The notes under the pieces were generated by a model that was not told the origin of the DNA, made no database searches, and was given only the letters and a program-made list of their open reading frames with translations. Shown here one piece after another: positions 7,452 to 15,992 of a DNA stretch of 32,850 nt. The stretch lies in the IMG/VR virus record IMGVR_UViG_3300031857_000797, positions 1 to 32,850 of that record. One strand, given 5' to 3'. Positions within the stretch are counted from its first letter, which is position 1. Each line of letters starts with the position of its first letter. The DNA comes from a virus. Both the position numbers and the translations under genes were made by a program.

Positions 7452-9424
7452 TGGACAACATTGTGATATTAAGTTTCGCTGAGGCGAAGCAGCCTGAGTA
7501 CCGAGAGAAAAAGGGTGTGGGTTATATTGAGTTCGGTGATAAGAACGATTATCCTACTTATCTCTTGGGTCTTTACAATAAGAGTGCGAAGCATAATGCT
7601 ATCGTGCGAGGTAAAGTTAACTACATCATCGGGAATGGTTGGCAAAGTGATGAGGTAGATGCTCAGGCAGAATTATTCATCAAAGCTCCGAATCCTTACG
7701 AGAGCCTTATCGATATTACTCGCAAAGTATCGAGCGATGTTGAGATTTTTGGAGGTGCTTACTTAGAAGTTATTTGGAGTAAGGTCGGTGGATTATTGGC
7801 TGAGATTTGCCACATTGACTATACTAAAATTCGTTCGAATAAAGATAATACGCAGTTCTGGTATAAACAGGATTGGTCAGATAGGAAAGAAGAGCCGAAA
7901 GTTATCCCTGCTTACAATACTCAGAACCGAGTAGGTAAACAGATAATGTACATTAAAGAGTACCGCCCAGGTCTTGATACTTACGCACTCCCAGGCTATA
8001 TGGGTTCTCTTAATTATATAGAGAGCGATGTCGAAGTATCTAAGCACGTATTAGGTAACGCACAGACAGGGTTTTCTGCTAGTAAACTTATTACCCTTCC
8101 GAATGGTGAGCCTTCTCCCGATGAGAAGCGGAACATCGAGCGGAGATTTACGGATCGATTCAGCGGTTCTGATGGTAAAAAATTCATTCTTTCTTTTGTT
8201 CAAGATTCAGCACGCAAGCCTATTGTAGAAGATTTAGGTGCGAGTGATTTGACTAAGGAGGATTTCGGTCGTGTCGATGAGATGATTCAGCAAAACATTT
8301 TTGCAGGTCATCAGATTACCGCTCCTGATTTGTTTGGTATCTCTACTCCTGGGGCTTTAGGTTCACGCTCTCAAATTCGTGATGCCTACGAGATTTTCAA
8401 GAATACTTACGTTAATGATAAGCAGCAGTTTATCGAAGGTATATTTAACAACTTAGCTAAGCAGAGAGGGGTTACTTCAGAGCTTACGATTAAGCCTGTT
8501 GAACCTATTAGCTACGAGTTCAGCGAAAGCATTATCGCTGCAAATATGACTCAAGATGAGATTCGTGAGAAACTTGGACTACCTCCTTTGAATCAGCCTA
8601 CTGCGGTTACTCCTGAGCCTTCTCAGGCTATGATTAATGAGCATCTGAAGGGAATGAAGGGCAGAGAGTGGCAGAACTTCCAACGGATCATTCGTGAGTA
8701 TAACAAAGGAAAGATAACTCGTGAGCAAGCCTCTCAGATGTTGAAGAGTGCATACGGACTCGGAGAAGAGGAGTTAGCTACTTGGTTAGGTGCGGATGAG
8801 TTCTCAAATGATATGGATGCGGTTATTCAGGTATTCTCTGAGTACGGAGAATCGGTTGATAACTATAAGACTTTGATGACTCGCCAAGTATTCGGTAAGG
8901 ATTTGGAACAAGAAGAGTTAGCTTTTCGGGATGAGGTAATCGATGATACTCTTGATAAGAAGATTCTGGATGTAATCGCTAAGAACAAAGGGATTTCCGA
9001 TGAGGATATCGCTAAGGCGGTTAAAGAGGATTTGGTAGTCGTTAAAGAGCGTATCGGTAAACTTCAGGAGTTGGACATTCTTAAAATCAATCCTAAGGGG
9101 GTTAGGAGCCTCACCAAGCCTTTATCTGAGATTATCGATAAACCTGTCAAGACTTCGTTTCTTGTCCGCTATTCGTACGAATGGAAGTCCATAGTACCTA
9201 CGAGCGAAAGAAATACCTCCGCTCATCCTTCTCGCCCATTCTGTGCGAAGCTGATGAGTTTAGATAGGCTTTATTCTCGCTCTGAGATTGAGTCTATTTC
9301 TCGCCGATTAGGTTACTCAGTATTCGATAGAGGCGGTGGATGGTGGAATATGGGGGATGGGGTTAATTCCCCTTCGTGCAGGCATCAATGGGTATCGAAG
9401 GTGGTAATCAAAAAAGACAAATAA
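7448..9424 (+). CDS. Portal protein fused to a minor-head C-terminal domain
   Basis: The first 380 or so of 658 residues are portal-like: GYIEFGDKNDYPTYLLGLYNKS near the start, KVNYIIGNGW, ISTPGALGSRSQIRDAYEIF, and GLPPLNQP at the end of the crown region. Residues about 498-546 (DKKILDVIAKNKGISDEDIAKAV) look like a small winged-helix unit. The last 66 residues have RPFCAKLM and SPSCRHQWV, the Cys/His pattern seen at the end of minor head morphogenesis proteins. The portal ring is the DNA gate at one capsid vertex, and the fused part may face the capsid interior. The start ATG overlaps the previous stop. Confidence 0.87.
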   Translation: MMDNIVILSFAEAKQPEYREKKGVGYIEFGDKNDYPTYLLGLYNKSAKHNAIVRGKVNYIIGNGWQSDEVDAQAELFIKAPNPYESLIDITRKVSSDVEIFGGAYLEVIWSKVGGLLAEICHIDYTKIRSNKDNTQFWYKQDWSDRKEEPKVIPAYNTQNRVGKQIMYIKEYRPGLDTYALPGYMGSLNYIESDVEVSKHVLGNAQTGFSASKLITLPNGEPSPDEKRNIERRFTDRFSGSDGKKFILSFVQDSARKPIVEDLGASDLTKEDFGRVDEMIQQNIFAGHQITAPDLFGISTPGALGSRSQIRDAYEIFKNTYVNDKQQFIEGIFNNLAKQRGVTSELTIKPVEPISYEFSESIIAANMTQDEIREKLGLPPLNQPTAVTPEPSQAMINEHLKGMKGREWQNFQRIIREYNKGKITREQASQMLKSAYGLGEEELATWLGADEFSNDMDAVIQVFSEYGESVDNYKTLMTRQVFGKDLEQEELAFRDEVIDDTLDKKILDVIAKNKGISDEDIAKAVKEDLVVVKERIGKLQELDILKINPKGVRSLTKPLSEIIDKPVKTSFLVRYSYEWKSIVPTSERNTSAHPSRPFCAKLMSLDRLYSRSEIESISRRLGYSVFDRGGGWWNMGDGVNSPSCRHQWVSKVVIKKDK

Positions 9425-9425
9425 G

Positions 9426-10016
9426 ATGAGCAGAAACATACTTTTCATTTCAGTACAGACTATCAAAGATCGTACAGGTCTGCACAATAATTGCGATGAT
9501 AAACTGATTAACCCTGAGATTCTAACGGCTCAGGATATGTATATCCTCCCTGCGTTGGGTACAGGACTCTACGAGCGTTTACAAACAGGTATTCAAGATC
9601 AAGACTTAACCAATGATGAAGCGACTCTTTTGGATACTTATATTACTCCTTGTCTGGTTTATTTTGTTATGTCAGAGCTTCCGATGGGATTATCCTATCA
9701 GTTCTACAACAAAGGAATGATCCGTAAGACAGGCGAAGGTCAAGAGAATCCGAGTGCTTCCGATATGATAGATGTAGCGGATAGGTATAAGTCGAGAGCA
9801 GAGTTCTATAAGCAAAGACTCGTTAAGTATCTCAAAGAGAAGTCAGGTACAAATATGTTCCCTCTTTACAATAACCCAGGGAACGGCTACGATGTTATCG
9901 TACCTGATAACGAAGCCTATACTACTTCTATTTGGCTTGGAGATGATGACTGTTGTGCAGGTAAATCATTCGAAGAAAGATATCAAGGTAACATAACCCG
10001 ATGCTGTGGCAAATAA
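9426..10016 (+). CDS. Head-tail connector (adaptor) protein
   Basis: The 196-aa protein is mainly alpha-helical in its first two thirds (QTIKDRTGLHNNCDDKLINPEI, AQDMYILPALGTGLYERLQ, DRYKSRAEFYKQRLVKYL). This is the usual pattern of head-completion adaptor proteins that dock under the portal ring. It directly follows the portal gene with one base between them. The C terminus is unusual: DDDCCAGKSFEERYQGNITRCCGK contains two Cys-Cys pairs in the last 23 residues, which could bind metal or form cross-links. The functional call rests on fold pattern and position. Confidence 0.65.
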   Translation: MSRNILFISVQTIKDRTGLHNNCDDKLINPEILTAQDMYILPALGTGLYERLQTGIQDQDLTNDEATLLDTYITPCLVYFVMSELPMGLSYQFYNKGMIRKTGEGQENPSASDMIDVADRYKSRAEFYKQRLVKYLKEKSGTNMFPLYNNPGNGYDVIVPDNEAYTTSIWLGDDDCCAGKSFEERYQGNITRCCGK

Positions 10017-10185
10017 AACCTACTCACTTAAAAACCAAAAGAAGCTGAAAGTCTTCTTAGAAAAGCAAGAAAATGACACTCAATCAAATCGTAAAAACGA
10101 TAACGGACTTAGCGAACGCACATCAACAGATAAAGAGCGTTTACTTCGGAGACTTTCCCGATTACCTAAGCAGGGGAACGGATAA
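10006..10185 (+). CDS. Possible small basic protein overlapping the tail completion gene
   Basis: A 59-codon frame begins with GTG at 10006, inside the end of the connector gene, and stops with TAA at 10183-10185. Its first residues are VANKTYSLKNQKKLKVFLEK. It fills the otherwise unexplained 56-base gap before 10073 and then overlaps the next gene in another frame for 113 bases. The product is very Lys/Arg-rich with no known motif. It could equally be a chance frame, and the only direct support is that it fills the gap in a compact operon. Confidence 0.3.
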   Translation: MANKTYSLKNQKKLKVFLEKQENDTQSNRKNDNGLSERTSTDKERLLRRLSRLPKQGNG

Positions 10186-10519
10186 CGTATATCCTTCCCT
10201 TTATTTTGATTTGACAGGTGGTCAGATTCAGGAGCGTAGTGTCGTTCTGAATTTCTCTTTGTATTTCTTCGATAGGATGCTACACGAAGAGACAAACGAG
10301 ACCGAGGTTCTTAGTGATATGTTAGAGGTCTGTCAGGATATTATCGCTCAGTTGCGTTCGCAATCTTTTGAATTCGATGAGGGACTGAGTGCTACTCTTT
10401 CTTTCTTTACCGAGGATACTCCCGATTTGCTCGCAGGAGTTCGGGCAGATATTACCTTAGACCTTCCGTATATCGCTAACAGATGCGTAGTGCCATCGAC
10501 TTTCCAATATCCAAGTTAA
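10073..10519 (+). CDS. Tail completion (terminator-like) protein
   Basis: The 148-aa protein begins MTLNQIVKTITDLANAHQQI and has alternating helix and strand segments, including PSLYFDLTGGQIQERSVVLN and a late amphipathic strand pair. Small proteins of this size and pattern between the connector and the fibre or tube genes commonly cap the tail end facing the head. No catalytic motif is visible. Its start codon follows an A-rich leader. The role is inferred from order and size. A second connector protein is the main alternative. Confidence 0.55.
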   Translation: MTLNQIVKTITDLANAHQQIKSVYFGDFPDYLSRGTDNVYPSLYFDLTGGQIQERSVVLNFSLYFFDRMLHEETNETEVLSDMLEVCQDIIAQLRSQSFEFDEGLSATLSFFTEDTPDLLAGVRADITLDLPYIANRCVVPSTFQYPS

Positions 10520-10527
10520 TCTATTTA
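10520..10527 (+). promoter_or_regulatory. TCTATTTA late element before the tail fibre gene
   Basis: TCTATTTA begins one base after the TAA of the tail completion gene (10517-10519) and ends 16 nt before the ATG at 10544. It belongs to the longer-spacing group of these elements. Confidence 0.42.
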
Positions 10528-10543
10528 TAGAAAATAAAATAAG

Positions 10544-12952
10544 ATGCCAAATAAAAAGATAAACGAATTAACTCCAAGAACTCCTACGCTAACAGACTTG
10601 ATTATCGTTGGTGATCCTTCTTCGGGTTTTTCATTCAAAGCTACTCTCTCGGTTATTTCTAATTTTGTAGGGAATAACATTCAGTTCAGTTCTTTAGGTG
10701 GCATTTCTTTAAGTTCTCCTACGAATGGTCAGGTACTTACTTACAACGGAACTAATTGGGTAAATCAAACTCTATCAGTTCCTGTTCAAAGTGTGTTCGG
10801 TCGCACAGGTGCGGTTGTAGCTGCGGAAGGTGATTACAATTTAGGACAACTCGGAGACGTTACGATTACAACTCCTACAAGTGGACAGGTTCTTAAATAC
10901 AACGGAACTGCTTGGGTAAACGATAGCGACACAGATACAGGAATCGTTAGCCTGAACGGATTAACCGCTACTACTCAGACATTCGCAACAGGTACAAGCG
11001 GAACTGATTTTACAATTTCTTCTACTACTTCTACTCATACGTTCAATTTACCTACTGCTTCTGCTACGAATACAGGTAAGCTTTCTTCTACGGATTGGAG
11101 TACGTTTAACGCAAAGCAGTCTGCGATTACTTTAACGACAACAGGATCAAGCGGAGCATCTACTCTCGTAGGTGCTACTCTTAATATCCCTACTTATACT
11201 CTTACAGGTTTAGGCGGTGTTAGCGGTTCGGGAACTACCAACTACGTTTCAAAGTGGACAGGTTCTACTGCATTGGGGAACTCATTAATTCAAGATGATG
11301 GAACAAATGTTGCAGTAACAAGCACTAAAGCCACCATTGGACCAGCAACAACATATAACACATATAATGGGACTCAGTTGCAGATTTATGATGCAAATGC
11401 AACAAAGGCTACCAGAATCATTATGACCAATAATGGTGTAGGTCCAACAGGGATATATGGTGCTGGTATTTCTTTTAGTACTAATTTATTGTCTTTATTT
11501 AATGATTTTAATGGTCCTACAAATTTTACTACTAATGGAACGGAGTTAATGAGATTAACTCAAACTGGAAATGTTTTAATTGGTAGCACAGTTGATGGAG
11601 GTTTCAAACTTTCAGTCACAGGCACTTTCCGTTCTACCTTAGATGCCAACATAAACGGATTGACAGTAGGTAAAGGAGGGGGAAATGTTGCGAGCAATAC
11701 TGCTGTTGGATTAAATTCTTTAAGAGACAATGTAACAGGTTCTGGTAATACTGCGATTGGTAATAATGCTTTAGTATTAAATACTAATTCACTAAGCACC
11801 GCTGTCGGAGGGAATGCACTTGCATCATTAACAGGTTCAGGTCAATACTCTACTGCTGTAGGATATAATGCATTAACAACCAGCACTTCAGGTGGAGAGA
11901 ATAGTGCTTTTGGAATGGAGGCTTTAAGATTATCTACTACAGGTGCAAATAATACCGGAATAGGAGCAAGAGCAGGTAATGATATTACAACAGGAAGTGG
12001 GAATACATTATTAGGTAGAAATGCTGGTAGAGGAATTACTACAGGTCAATACAACACAATTATAGGTGCTGATGTAACAGGTCTCTCTTCTTCCCTCTCC
12101 AATACAATCATATTAGCAGATGGACAAGGGAATCAGAGGTTGTATATAAACAACAATGGTAACGCTGCTATCGGTACATCAACAATAATTAGCAAAACAG
12201 GTAGATGGTTACAGATTACTGCTACATCAAATGTTGAATCTTCATTGGTATTAAATAGAACAGGTGGAGTTTCAGATGCAAGATGGGATTTATATATACC
12301 TGCAAGTTCAAATTCTTTGCGTTTATATAATTCAAATGCCGGTGATATTGCAACATTTACAAATAGTGGGCGATTACTTTTGGGAACTACGACCGAATCG
12401 ACGTTTTTGCTTGATGTCAACGGTACTGCGAGACTAAATGGAGTTCAATTTAATACTAATGCAAATATTAGGATTATTGAATACAATCACGCGGCTGGTT
12501 TTATGATAAATAACACCGCAGGACCTTTGTATGTTAATGGAACAATGACTGTTAATAGAACAGGTGATATACAAATAAATAATAATTTTGCAGCATTAAG
12601 ATTTATTTCTATTTCAGGTTCATATAAAATCAATACAAATGATGGATATGGTAATTTGTATGGACTTAATATAGGAGCAGATGGAACTCGTGTAATTCAA
12701 ATTTTCAATGGAGGTAATGTAGGTTTTCAAAAAGGAATTGACTATAATAGTACAAATGAATCAAGTGCATTAGTACAAATTAATTCTACTACACAAGGTT
12801 TCCTACCTCCGAGAATGACAGGAGCACAAGCGGAAGCAATCGCTACTCCTGCGGCAGGTCTTTTGGTATATGCTAACAACGGAAACGGCACAACAATCAC
12901 CTCAACAGGATGGTGGGGATATAACGGAACAGGATGGGTTAAATTAAACTAA
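10544..12952 (+). CDS. Tail fibre with YadA-like repeats
   Basis: The 802-aa protein is a long fibre. The N-terminal part has two copies of a motif of the form PTxGQVLxYNGTxWVN (about residues 60-75 and 108-124) that likely joins it to the virion. Residues about 382-520 contain repeated NTAIGxNAL-type units like those of YadA-family trimeric adhesin heads, suggesting a trimeric beta-roll shaft. The end (QGFLPPRMTGAQAEAIATP to GWWGYNGTGWVKLN) is a conserved-looking terminal module. Roughly 11290-12780 is much more A/T-rich than both flanks, so the middle was probably exchanged by recombination. It is the likely host receptor-binding protein. Confidence 0.85.
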   Translation: MPNKKINELTPRTPTLTDLIIVGDPSSGFSFKATLSVISNFVGNNIQFSSLGGISLSSPTNGQVLTYNGTNWVNQTLSVPVQSVFGRTGAVVAAEGDYNLGQLGDVTITTPTSGQVLKYNGTAWVNDSDTDTGIVSLNGLTATTQTFATGTSGTDFTISSTTSTHTFNLPTASATNTGKLSSTDWSTFNAKQSAITLTTTGSSGASTLVGATLNIPTYTLTGLGGVSGSGTTNYVSKWTGSTALGNSLIQDDGTNVAVTSTKATIGPATTYNTYNGTQLQIYDANATKATRIIMTNNGVGPTGIYGAGISFSTNLLSLFNDFNGPTNFTTNGTELMRLTQTGNVLIGSTVDGGFKLSVTGTFRSTLDANINGLTVGKGGGNVASNTAVGLNSLRDNVTGSGNTAIGNNALVLNTNSLSTAVGGNALASLTGSGQYSTAVGYNALTTSTSGGENSAFGMEALRLSTTGANNTGIGARAGNDITTGSGNTLLGRNAGRGITTGQYNTIIGADVTGLSSSLSNTIILADGQGNQRLYINNNGNAAIGTSTIISKTGRWLQITATSNVESSLVLNRTGGVSDARWDLYIPASSNSLRLYNSNAGDIATFTNSGRLLLGTTTESTFLLDVNGTARLNGVQFNTNANIRIIEYNHAAGFMINNTAGPLYVNGTMTVNRTGDIQINNNFAALRFISISGSYKINTNDGYGNLYGLNIGADGTRVIQIFNGGNVGFQKGIDYNSTNESSALVQINSTTQGFLPPRMTGAQAEAIATPAAGLLVYANNGNGTTITSTGWWGYNGTGWVKLN

Positions 12953-12963
12953 AATAAAAACAA

Positions 12964-13239
12964 ATGAAAACAATTCAATTAGTTAATGTATGGGTCAATG
13001 GACAAGTAAAGTCCGCAACTAAGTTCAATATGAACTCGGTCTTTGATAACCTGGAAGATTCAGCTACGTTCTTTTACGAACTCCTCTCAGCGAGTCAAGA
13101 TTCAGAAGGTAATGAAGTTCTTACTCAGGTTGCTCAAGGTAACCTTTCTCTGAACGGAACGGAGTACGAAGGATGGGACGGATCAAATGATGCTGCCTAT
13201 ATTTGGGGAGCAGGTCAGTTGAGCCTAACAATTATCTAA
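12964..13239 (+). CDS. Small fibre-associated protein
   Basis: The 91-aa protein begins MKTIQLVNVWVNGQVKSATKFNM and ends GAGQLSLTII. It is acidic, has no signal or membrane segment, and lies 11 bases after the fibre gene with an A-rich leader (AATAAAAACAAATG). Its position suggests a fibre chaperone or a small accessory tail protein. I do not recognise the family from sequence alone. Confidence 0.6.
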   Translation: MKTIQLVNVWVNGQVKSATKFNMNSVFDNLEDSATFFYELLSASQDSEGNEVLTQVAQGNLSLNGTEYEGWDGSNDAAYIWGAGQLSLTII

Positions 13240-13244
13240 GTTTT

Positions 13245-13252
13245 TCTATTTA
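13245..13252 (+). promoter_or_regulatory. TCTATTTA late element before gene 13268
   Basis: TCTATTTA ends 15 nt before the ATG at 13268 in a 28-base gap. It would be the promoter for the lysis cassette that follows. Confidence 0.42.
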
Positions 13253-13267
13253 CCTAAAATACCTAAT

Positions 13268-13684
13268 ATGACATTAAAACTGCACGAAGTAATCAATCTC
13301 TACTACGAACTTAACGGAGTAACGAAGCAAACAAAAGAGGGAAGCGAAGTCGTTAGTCTTGGTATCCTGAAACAGAAAATGTCCTTAAAGAGTAAGGTCT
13401 ATCTGCAAAGATTGAACAAAGTAGTATCCGATGAGGTGAAACTCTACGAGGATGCTAAGAAAGAACTATTCGAAAAGTACGGAAAGCAGGAAGGAGATTC
13501 TATGCTTATTCCTGCTGAAAGTATCGAAGCGTTCAATCAAGAGCATTTGGATTTACTGACCGCTGAGAAGAACATCGATGTCTCTAACCTGTGGGGATCA
13601 GACCTGACTCTGGAAGCATTGGAAACTATCGAGACTGATGAATTTTATCCTCAATTATTTGACTTGATAGATTCTAAAAAATGA
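13268..13684 (+). CDS. Unknown protein at the head of the lysis cassette
   Basis: The 138-aa protein is helical and acidic (MTLKLHEVINLYYELNGVTK, SMLIPAESIEAFNQEHLDLL). It has no membrane segment or catalytic motif that I recognise. Its stop overlaps the start of the next gene by four bases (ATGA), so it is translationally coupled to the membrane protein that follows. Small proteins of this kind occur between fibres and holins in many phages with no known role. Confidence 0.6.
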   Translation: MTLKLHEVINLYYELNGVTKQTKEGSEVVSLGILKQKMSLKSKVYLQRLNKVVSDEVKLYEDAKKELFEKYGKQEGDSMLIPAESIEAFNQEHLDLLTAEKNIDVSNLWGSDLTLEALETIETDEFYPQLFDLIDSKK

Positions 13685-13899
13685 CAGATTTAGTTTTGTT
13701 TTTAGTAGGTCAAGCCATCGCTATTTTAGTTGGCTTGATTACTATTTACACGAAGATTACTCTTAAACTTAAAGAGTTAGAGATTAGAGTTAGTATGATT
13801 GAAAAAGAAGATGACTATATCAATCAGAAGCTCGATAAAATCGAGAGAGCAATTAACAACATCGCAATCCAATTACAAAACAAAAAAGACAGAGAATGA
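13681..13899 (+). CDS. Holin-like or holin-regulating membrane protein
   Basis: The 72-aa product has one N-terminal membrane segment (residues about 4-25, LVLFLVGQAIAILVGLITIY) followed by a charged coiled coil (KLKELEIRVSMIEKEDDYIN and on) to the C terminus. This resembles XhlA-type hemolysin-like lysis proteins that act with a holin. It overlaps the genes on both sides by four bases. The neighbouring two-span protein is the better holin candidate, so this one may modulate it. Confidence 0.65.
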   Translation: MTDLVLFLVGQAIAILVGLITIYTKITLKLKELEIRVSMIEKEDDYINQKLDKIERAINNIAIQLQNKKDRE

Positions 13900-14105
13900 A
13901 ATTCGGTTGGTCTCAATACTTCAAGCCTACTCCTAAGCGGATGAGAGTCCTCGGAGATTCTTTAGCTGCCTCTGGTACATTCGGAGCAGGGATCATAGTT
14001 TTAAGTGGTCATCCCATTTTGGGAACTATTGTAATGTGTTTAGCGGTAGTAGGTAAATTCATCTCAAACTTTTTTACCGATGGTGACATCAGCACAGGCT
14101 CTTAA
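13896..14105 (+). CDS. Holin
   Basis: The 69-aa protein begins with a basic stretch (MKFGWSQYFKPTPKRMR) and has two predicted membrane segments (about 20-37 and 42-60) with a short turn at SGHPIL, then a short polar tail. Size, charge pattern and position just upstream of the endolysin fit a class II holin, which forms the inner-membrane lesion that starts lysis. Its last 26 bases overlap the endolysin start. Confidence 0.72.
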   Translation: MKFGWSQYFKPTPKRMRVLGDSLAASGTFGAGIIVLSGHPILGTIVMCLAVVGKFISNFFTDGDISTGS

Positions 14106-14499
14106 AAAGTACGGAGAGCCATCTCCTTCTAATAAGTTTATGACTCTGTGGGATATACCTACGGAGTTAGAAATCGGAGTTATCCCGAAGCGAATCTATT
14201 GTAATAAAGATTTAGTAGAGCCTCTAAAAAAGGCTTTTCAGTCTTTGATAGCAACAGGATGCGTAAAGGAATTAAAGACCTGGGATGGCTGTTTTAATAT
14301 CCGTAAGAAGCGAGGTTTAAGTTCGATGTCTTTGCATAGTTGGGGAATCGCAATAGATGTTAACGCTTTTGAGAATGGCTTAGGTCAGACTCCTAAACTC
14401 TCACCTCAGTTCGTTAAATGCTTTACAGATAACGGATTCGATTGGGGAGGTACTTGGACTCGTAAAGACGGGATGCACTTCCAATTAAGTAAGATATGA
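14080..14499 (+). CDS. Endolysin, M15-family peptidase
   Basis: The 139-aa protein has the M15 (VanY / Ply500-type) zinc peptidase signature: SLHSWGIAIDVNA with His86 and Asp93, and DGMHFQLS with His133 as the remaining metal ligand, plus the aromatic GFDWGGTW loop before it. Such enzymes cut L-Ala-D-Glu or D-Ala bonds in peptidoglycan. The chain is a catalytic domain alone, without signal peptide or cell-wall-binding domain, so it needs the holin upstream to reach the wall. It overlaps the holin gene by 26 bases and the spanin gene by four. Confidence 0.92.
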   Translation: MVTSAQALKKYGEPSPSNKFMTLWDIPTELEIGVIPKRIYCNKDLVEPLKKAFQSLIATGCVKELKTWDGCFNIRKKRGLSSMSLHSWGIAIDVNAFENGLGQTPKLSPQFVKCFTDNGFDWGGTWTRKDGMHFQLSKI

Positions 14500-15008
14500 A
14501 ATCCTACCGCTTAGTTTTTATCTATGCTTTTCTTCTGACTCTGATAGCTATTCTGTTATCGTGTAATCCTGTCAAGCAGGTTCTGAAGGATAAGGAGAAG
14601 CTCGATAAAGTAGCTGAAGTGGTAGTCAAGAGTGGATTATATTGTGCGAACGATACCACAATAATAACCAAGAGCGATACTACTATTTTGCACGATACTA
14701 CTTACGAAACTAAAATAGAGATCAATGAAAAGAGAGACACGCATTACATCCGTATTCCGAAAGTTATCACTCGAACTATCACTATTCGTGATACGATTAA
14801 AAGTGTGGTGGTTGACAATAGTCGTATTCAACTTCTGCAAAAAGAAATAGAAGCCTACAAAGAGTCTACCTACAAGCTGAAAGAAGAGTTACTACATTGG
14901 AAAGAATTAGCTAAGAAAAGATGGTGGAATCTTTGGGGTCTGATTATTTTATTCAGTATCTACATTCTACGCAAACCTATCTTAAAGCTAATAAATGTTG
15001 CAATCTAA
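14496..15008 (+). CDS. Probable unimolecular spanin (u-spanin)
   Basis: The 170-aa protein has an N-terminal lipoprotein signal (SYRLVFIYAFLLTLIAILLSC) with a lipobox ending at Cys23. It then has a Thr/Asp-rich extended periplasmic region, a coiled coil (about 108-140) and a C-terminal membrane segment (about 143-158) flanked by KKRWW and RKPILK. A lipid-anchored N terminus plus a membrane-anchored C terminus in one chain is the T1 gp11-type u-spanin design, which bridges the periplasm and fuses inner and outer membranes at the last step of lysis. Gene order holin, endolysin, spanin supports this. It implies a Gram-negative host. Confidence 0.78.
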   Translation: MKSYRLVFIYAFLLTLIAILLSCNPVKQVLKDKEKLDKVAEVVVKSGLYCANDTTIITKSDTTILHDTTYETKIEINEKRDTHYIRIPKVITRTITIRDTIKSVVVDNSRIQLLQKEIEAYKESTYKLKEELLHWKELAKKRWWNLWGLIILFSIYILRKPILKLINVAI

Positions 15009-15729
15009 AAGAAGGCGTCTATACTTCGATATCGAGTCAAGCCCCAATATAGGCTTATTCTGGAGTGCAGGCTACAAACAAAACATCGACTACTCCAATA
15101 TCATTAAGGAGAGAGCGATTATTTGCATCTGTTACAAGTGGGAAGATGACCGCCAGGTTCACGGATTAACGTGGGATGAGAACCAAGATGATAAGGCTAT
15201 GCTCGAAAAGTTCATCGATATAGCAAACCAAGCCGATGAATTAGTAGGACACAACGGAGATAAGTTCGACCTTGCGTGGATTCGGACTCGGTGTTTGTTT
15301 CATCAGATATCGATGTTCCCTAAGTACGTTACTATCGATACCTTGAAGGTGGCTCGGAGTAAGTTCCGATTTAATTCTAATCGGTTAGACTACATAGCTA
15401 AATACTTAGGGATAGGACACAAGATTAAGACCGATTTTAATCTGTGGAAGAACATTGTACTGCATAAAGACCAGAAGGCTCTGAACTATATGGTCAAGTA
15501 TTGCAAGATGGATGTAAGTCTGTTGGAGCAGGTGCATAAAAAATTATCCACTCACATTGATAGTAAAACTCACTACGGAGTTATCTTCGGTCAAGATAGA
15601 GGTTCTTGTCCTGAGTGCGGTTCTGATGAGTTAGTAATTTACAAACGCAGAACGAACGCTTCTGGACTTAAAAAGATTCAGTATAAATGCAAAGTCTGTC
15701 ATCACTATCACGATAAAACCGACAAATGA
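14995..15729 (+). CDS. DnaQ-like 3'-5' exonuclease with C-terminal zinc ribbon
   Basis: The 244-aa protein has the three exonuclease motifs: Exo I YFDIES (Asp12, Glu14), Exo II VGHNGDKFDLAWI (Asp92), and Exo III YCKMDVSLLEQV (Tyr169, Asp173). At the end, CPEC (205-208) and CKVC (232-235) form a zinc ribbon of the kind used for nucleic acid binding. It is a stand-alone domain of the DNA polymerase proofreading family, with no polymerase part here. It overlaps the spanin gene by 14 bases, so it is expressed late, an unusual place for a replication enzyme. DNA degradation or repair during packaging is possible. Confidence 0.88.
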   Translation: MLQSKRRRLYFDIESSPNIGLFWSAGYKQNIDYSNIIKERAIICICYKWEDDRQVHGLTWDENQDDKAMLEKFIDIANQADELVGHNGDKFDLAWIRTRCLFHQISMFPKYVTIDTLKVARSKFRFNSNRLDYIAKYLGIGHKIKTDFNLWKNIVLHKDQKALNYMVKYCKMDVSLLEQVHKKLSTHIDSKTHYGVIFGQDRGSCPECGSDELVIYKRRTNASGLKKIQYKCKVCHHYHDKTDK

Positions 15730-15992
15730 GTAAGATATTAGATGAGGTTATTCAGGACTTCCGTAATCGAGAAGAGAGAGGGATTAAGAAATACGGAGTT
15801 ACTATGGATCGTGATGATTTGCTTTCTCACGAGTGGATACAACATTTAATAGAAGAATTACAAGACGCTATTTTATATTTGAAGAAAATACAAACACTAC
15901 AAAATGGGACACAAAGACACACCGATTCTCAAGAAGCAAATTCAGGAAATGTTGAGCAAACTCGAAGCAGCGGAGAGATTATCAATCCTTGA
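15726..15992 (+). CDS. MazG-like nucleotide pyrophosphohydrolase
   Basis: The 88-aa protein has the small-MazG pattern in its first 55 residues: REERGIKKYGVTMD, then HEWIQHLIEELQDAILYL with the acidic EExxD cluster (Glu43, Glu44, Asp47) that binds Mg and the nucleotide. Such proteins hydrolyse (d)NTPs or related signals. From about residue 60 the frame overlaps the next gene and the composition turns polar, which looks like a tail without its own fold. The start overlaps the exonuclease stop (ATGA). Confidence 0.7.
   Translation: MSKILDEVIQDFRNREERGIKKYGVTMDRDDLLSHEWIQHLIEELQDAILYLKKIQTLQNGTQRHTDSQEANSGNVEQTRSSGEIINP

Noticed and set aside
15544-15552. DnaA-box-like TTATCCACT and similar sites at 16324 and 25787
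   Set aside because: Single near-matches inside coding sequence with no cluster; expected by chance. The control region at 22638-22915 is a better origin candidate.
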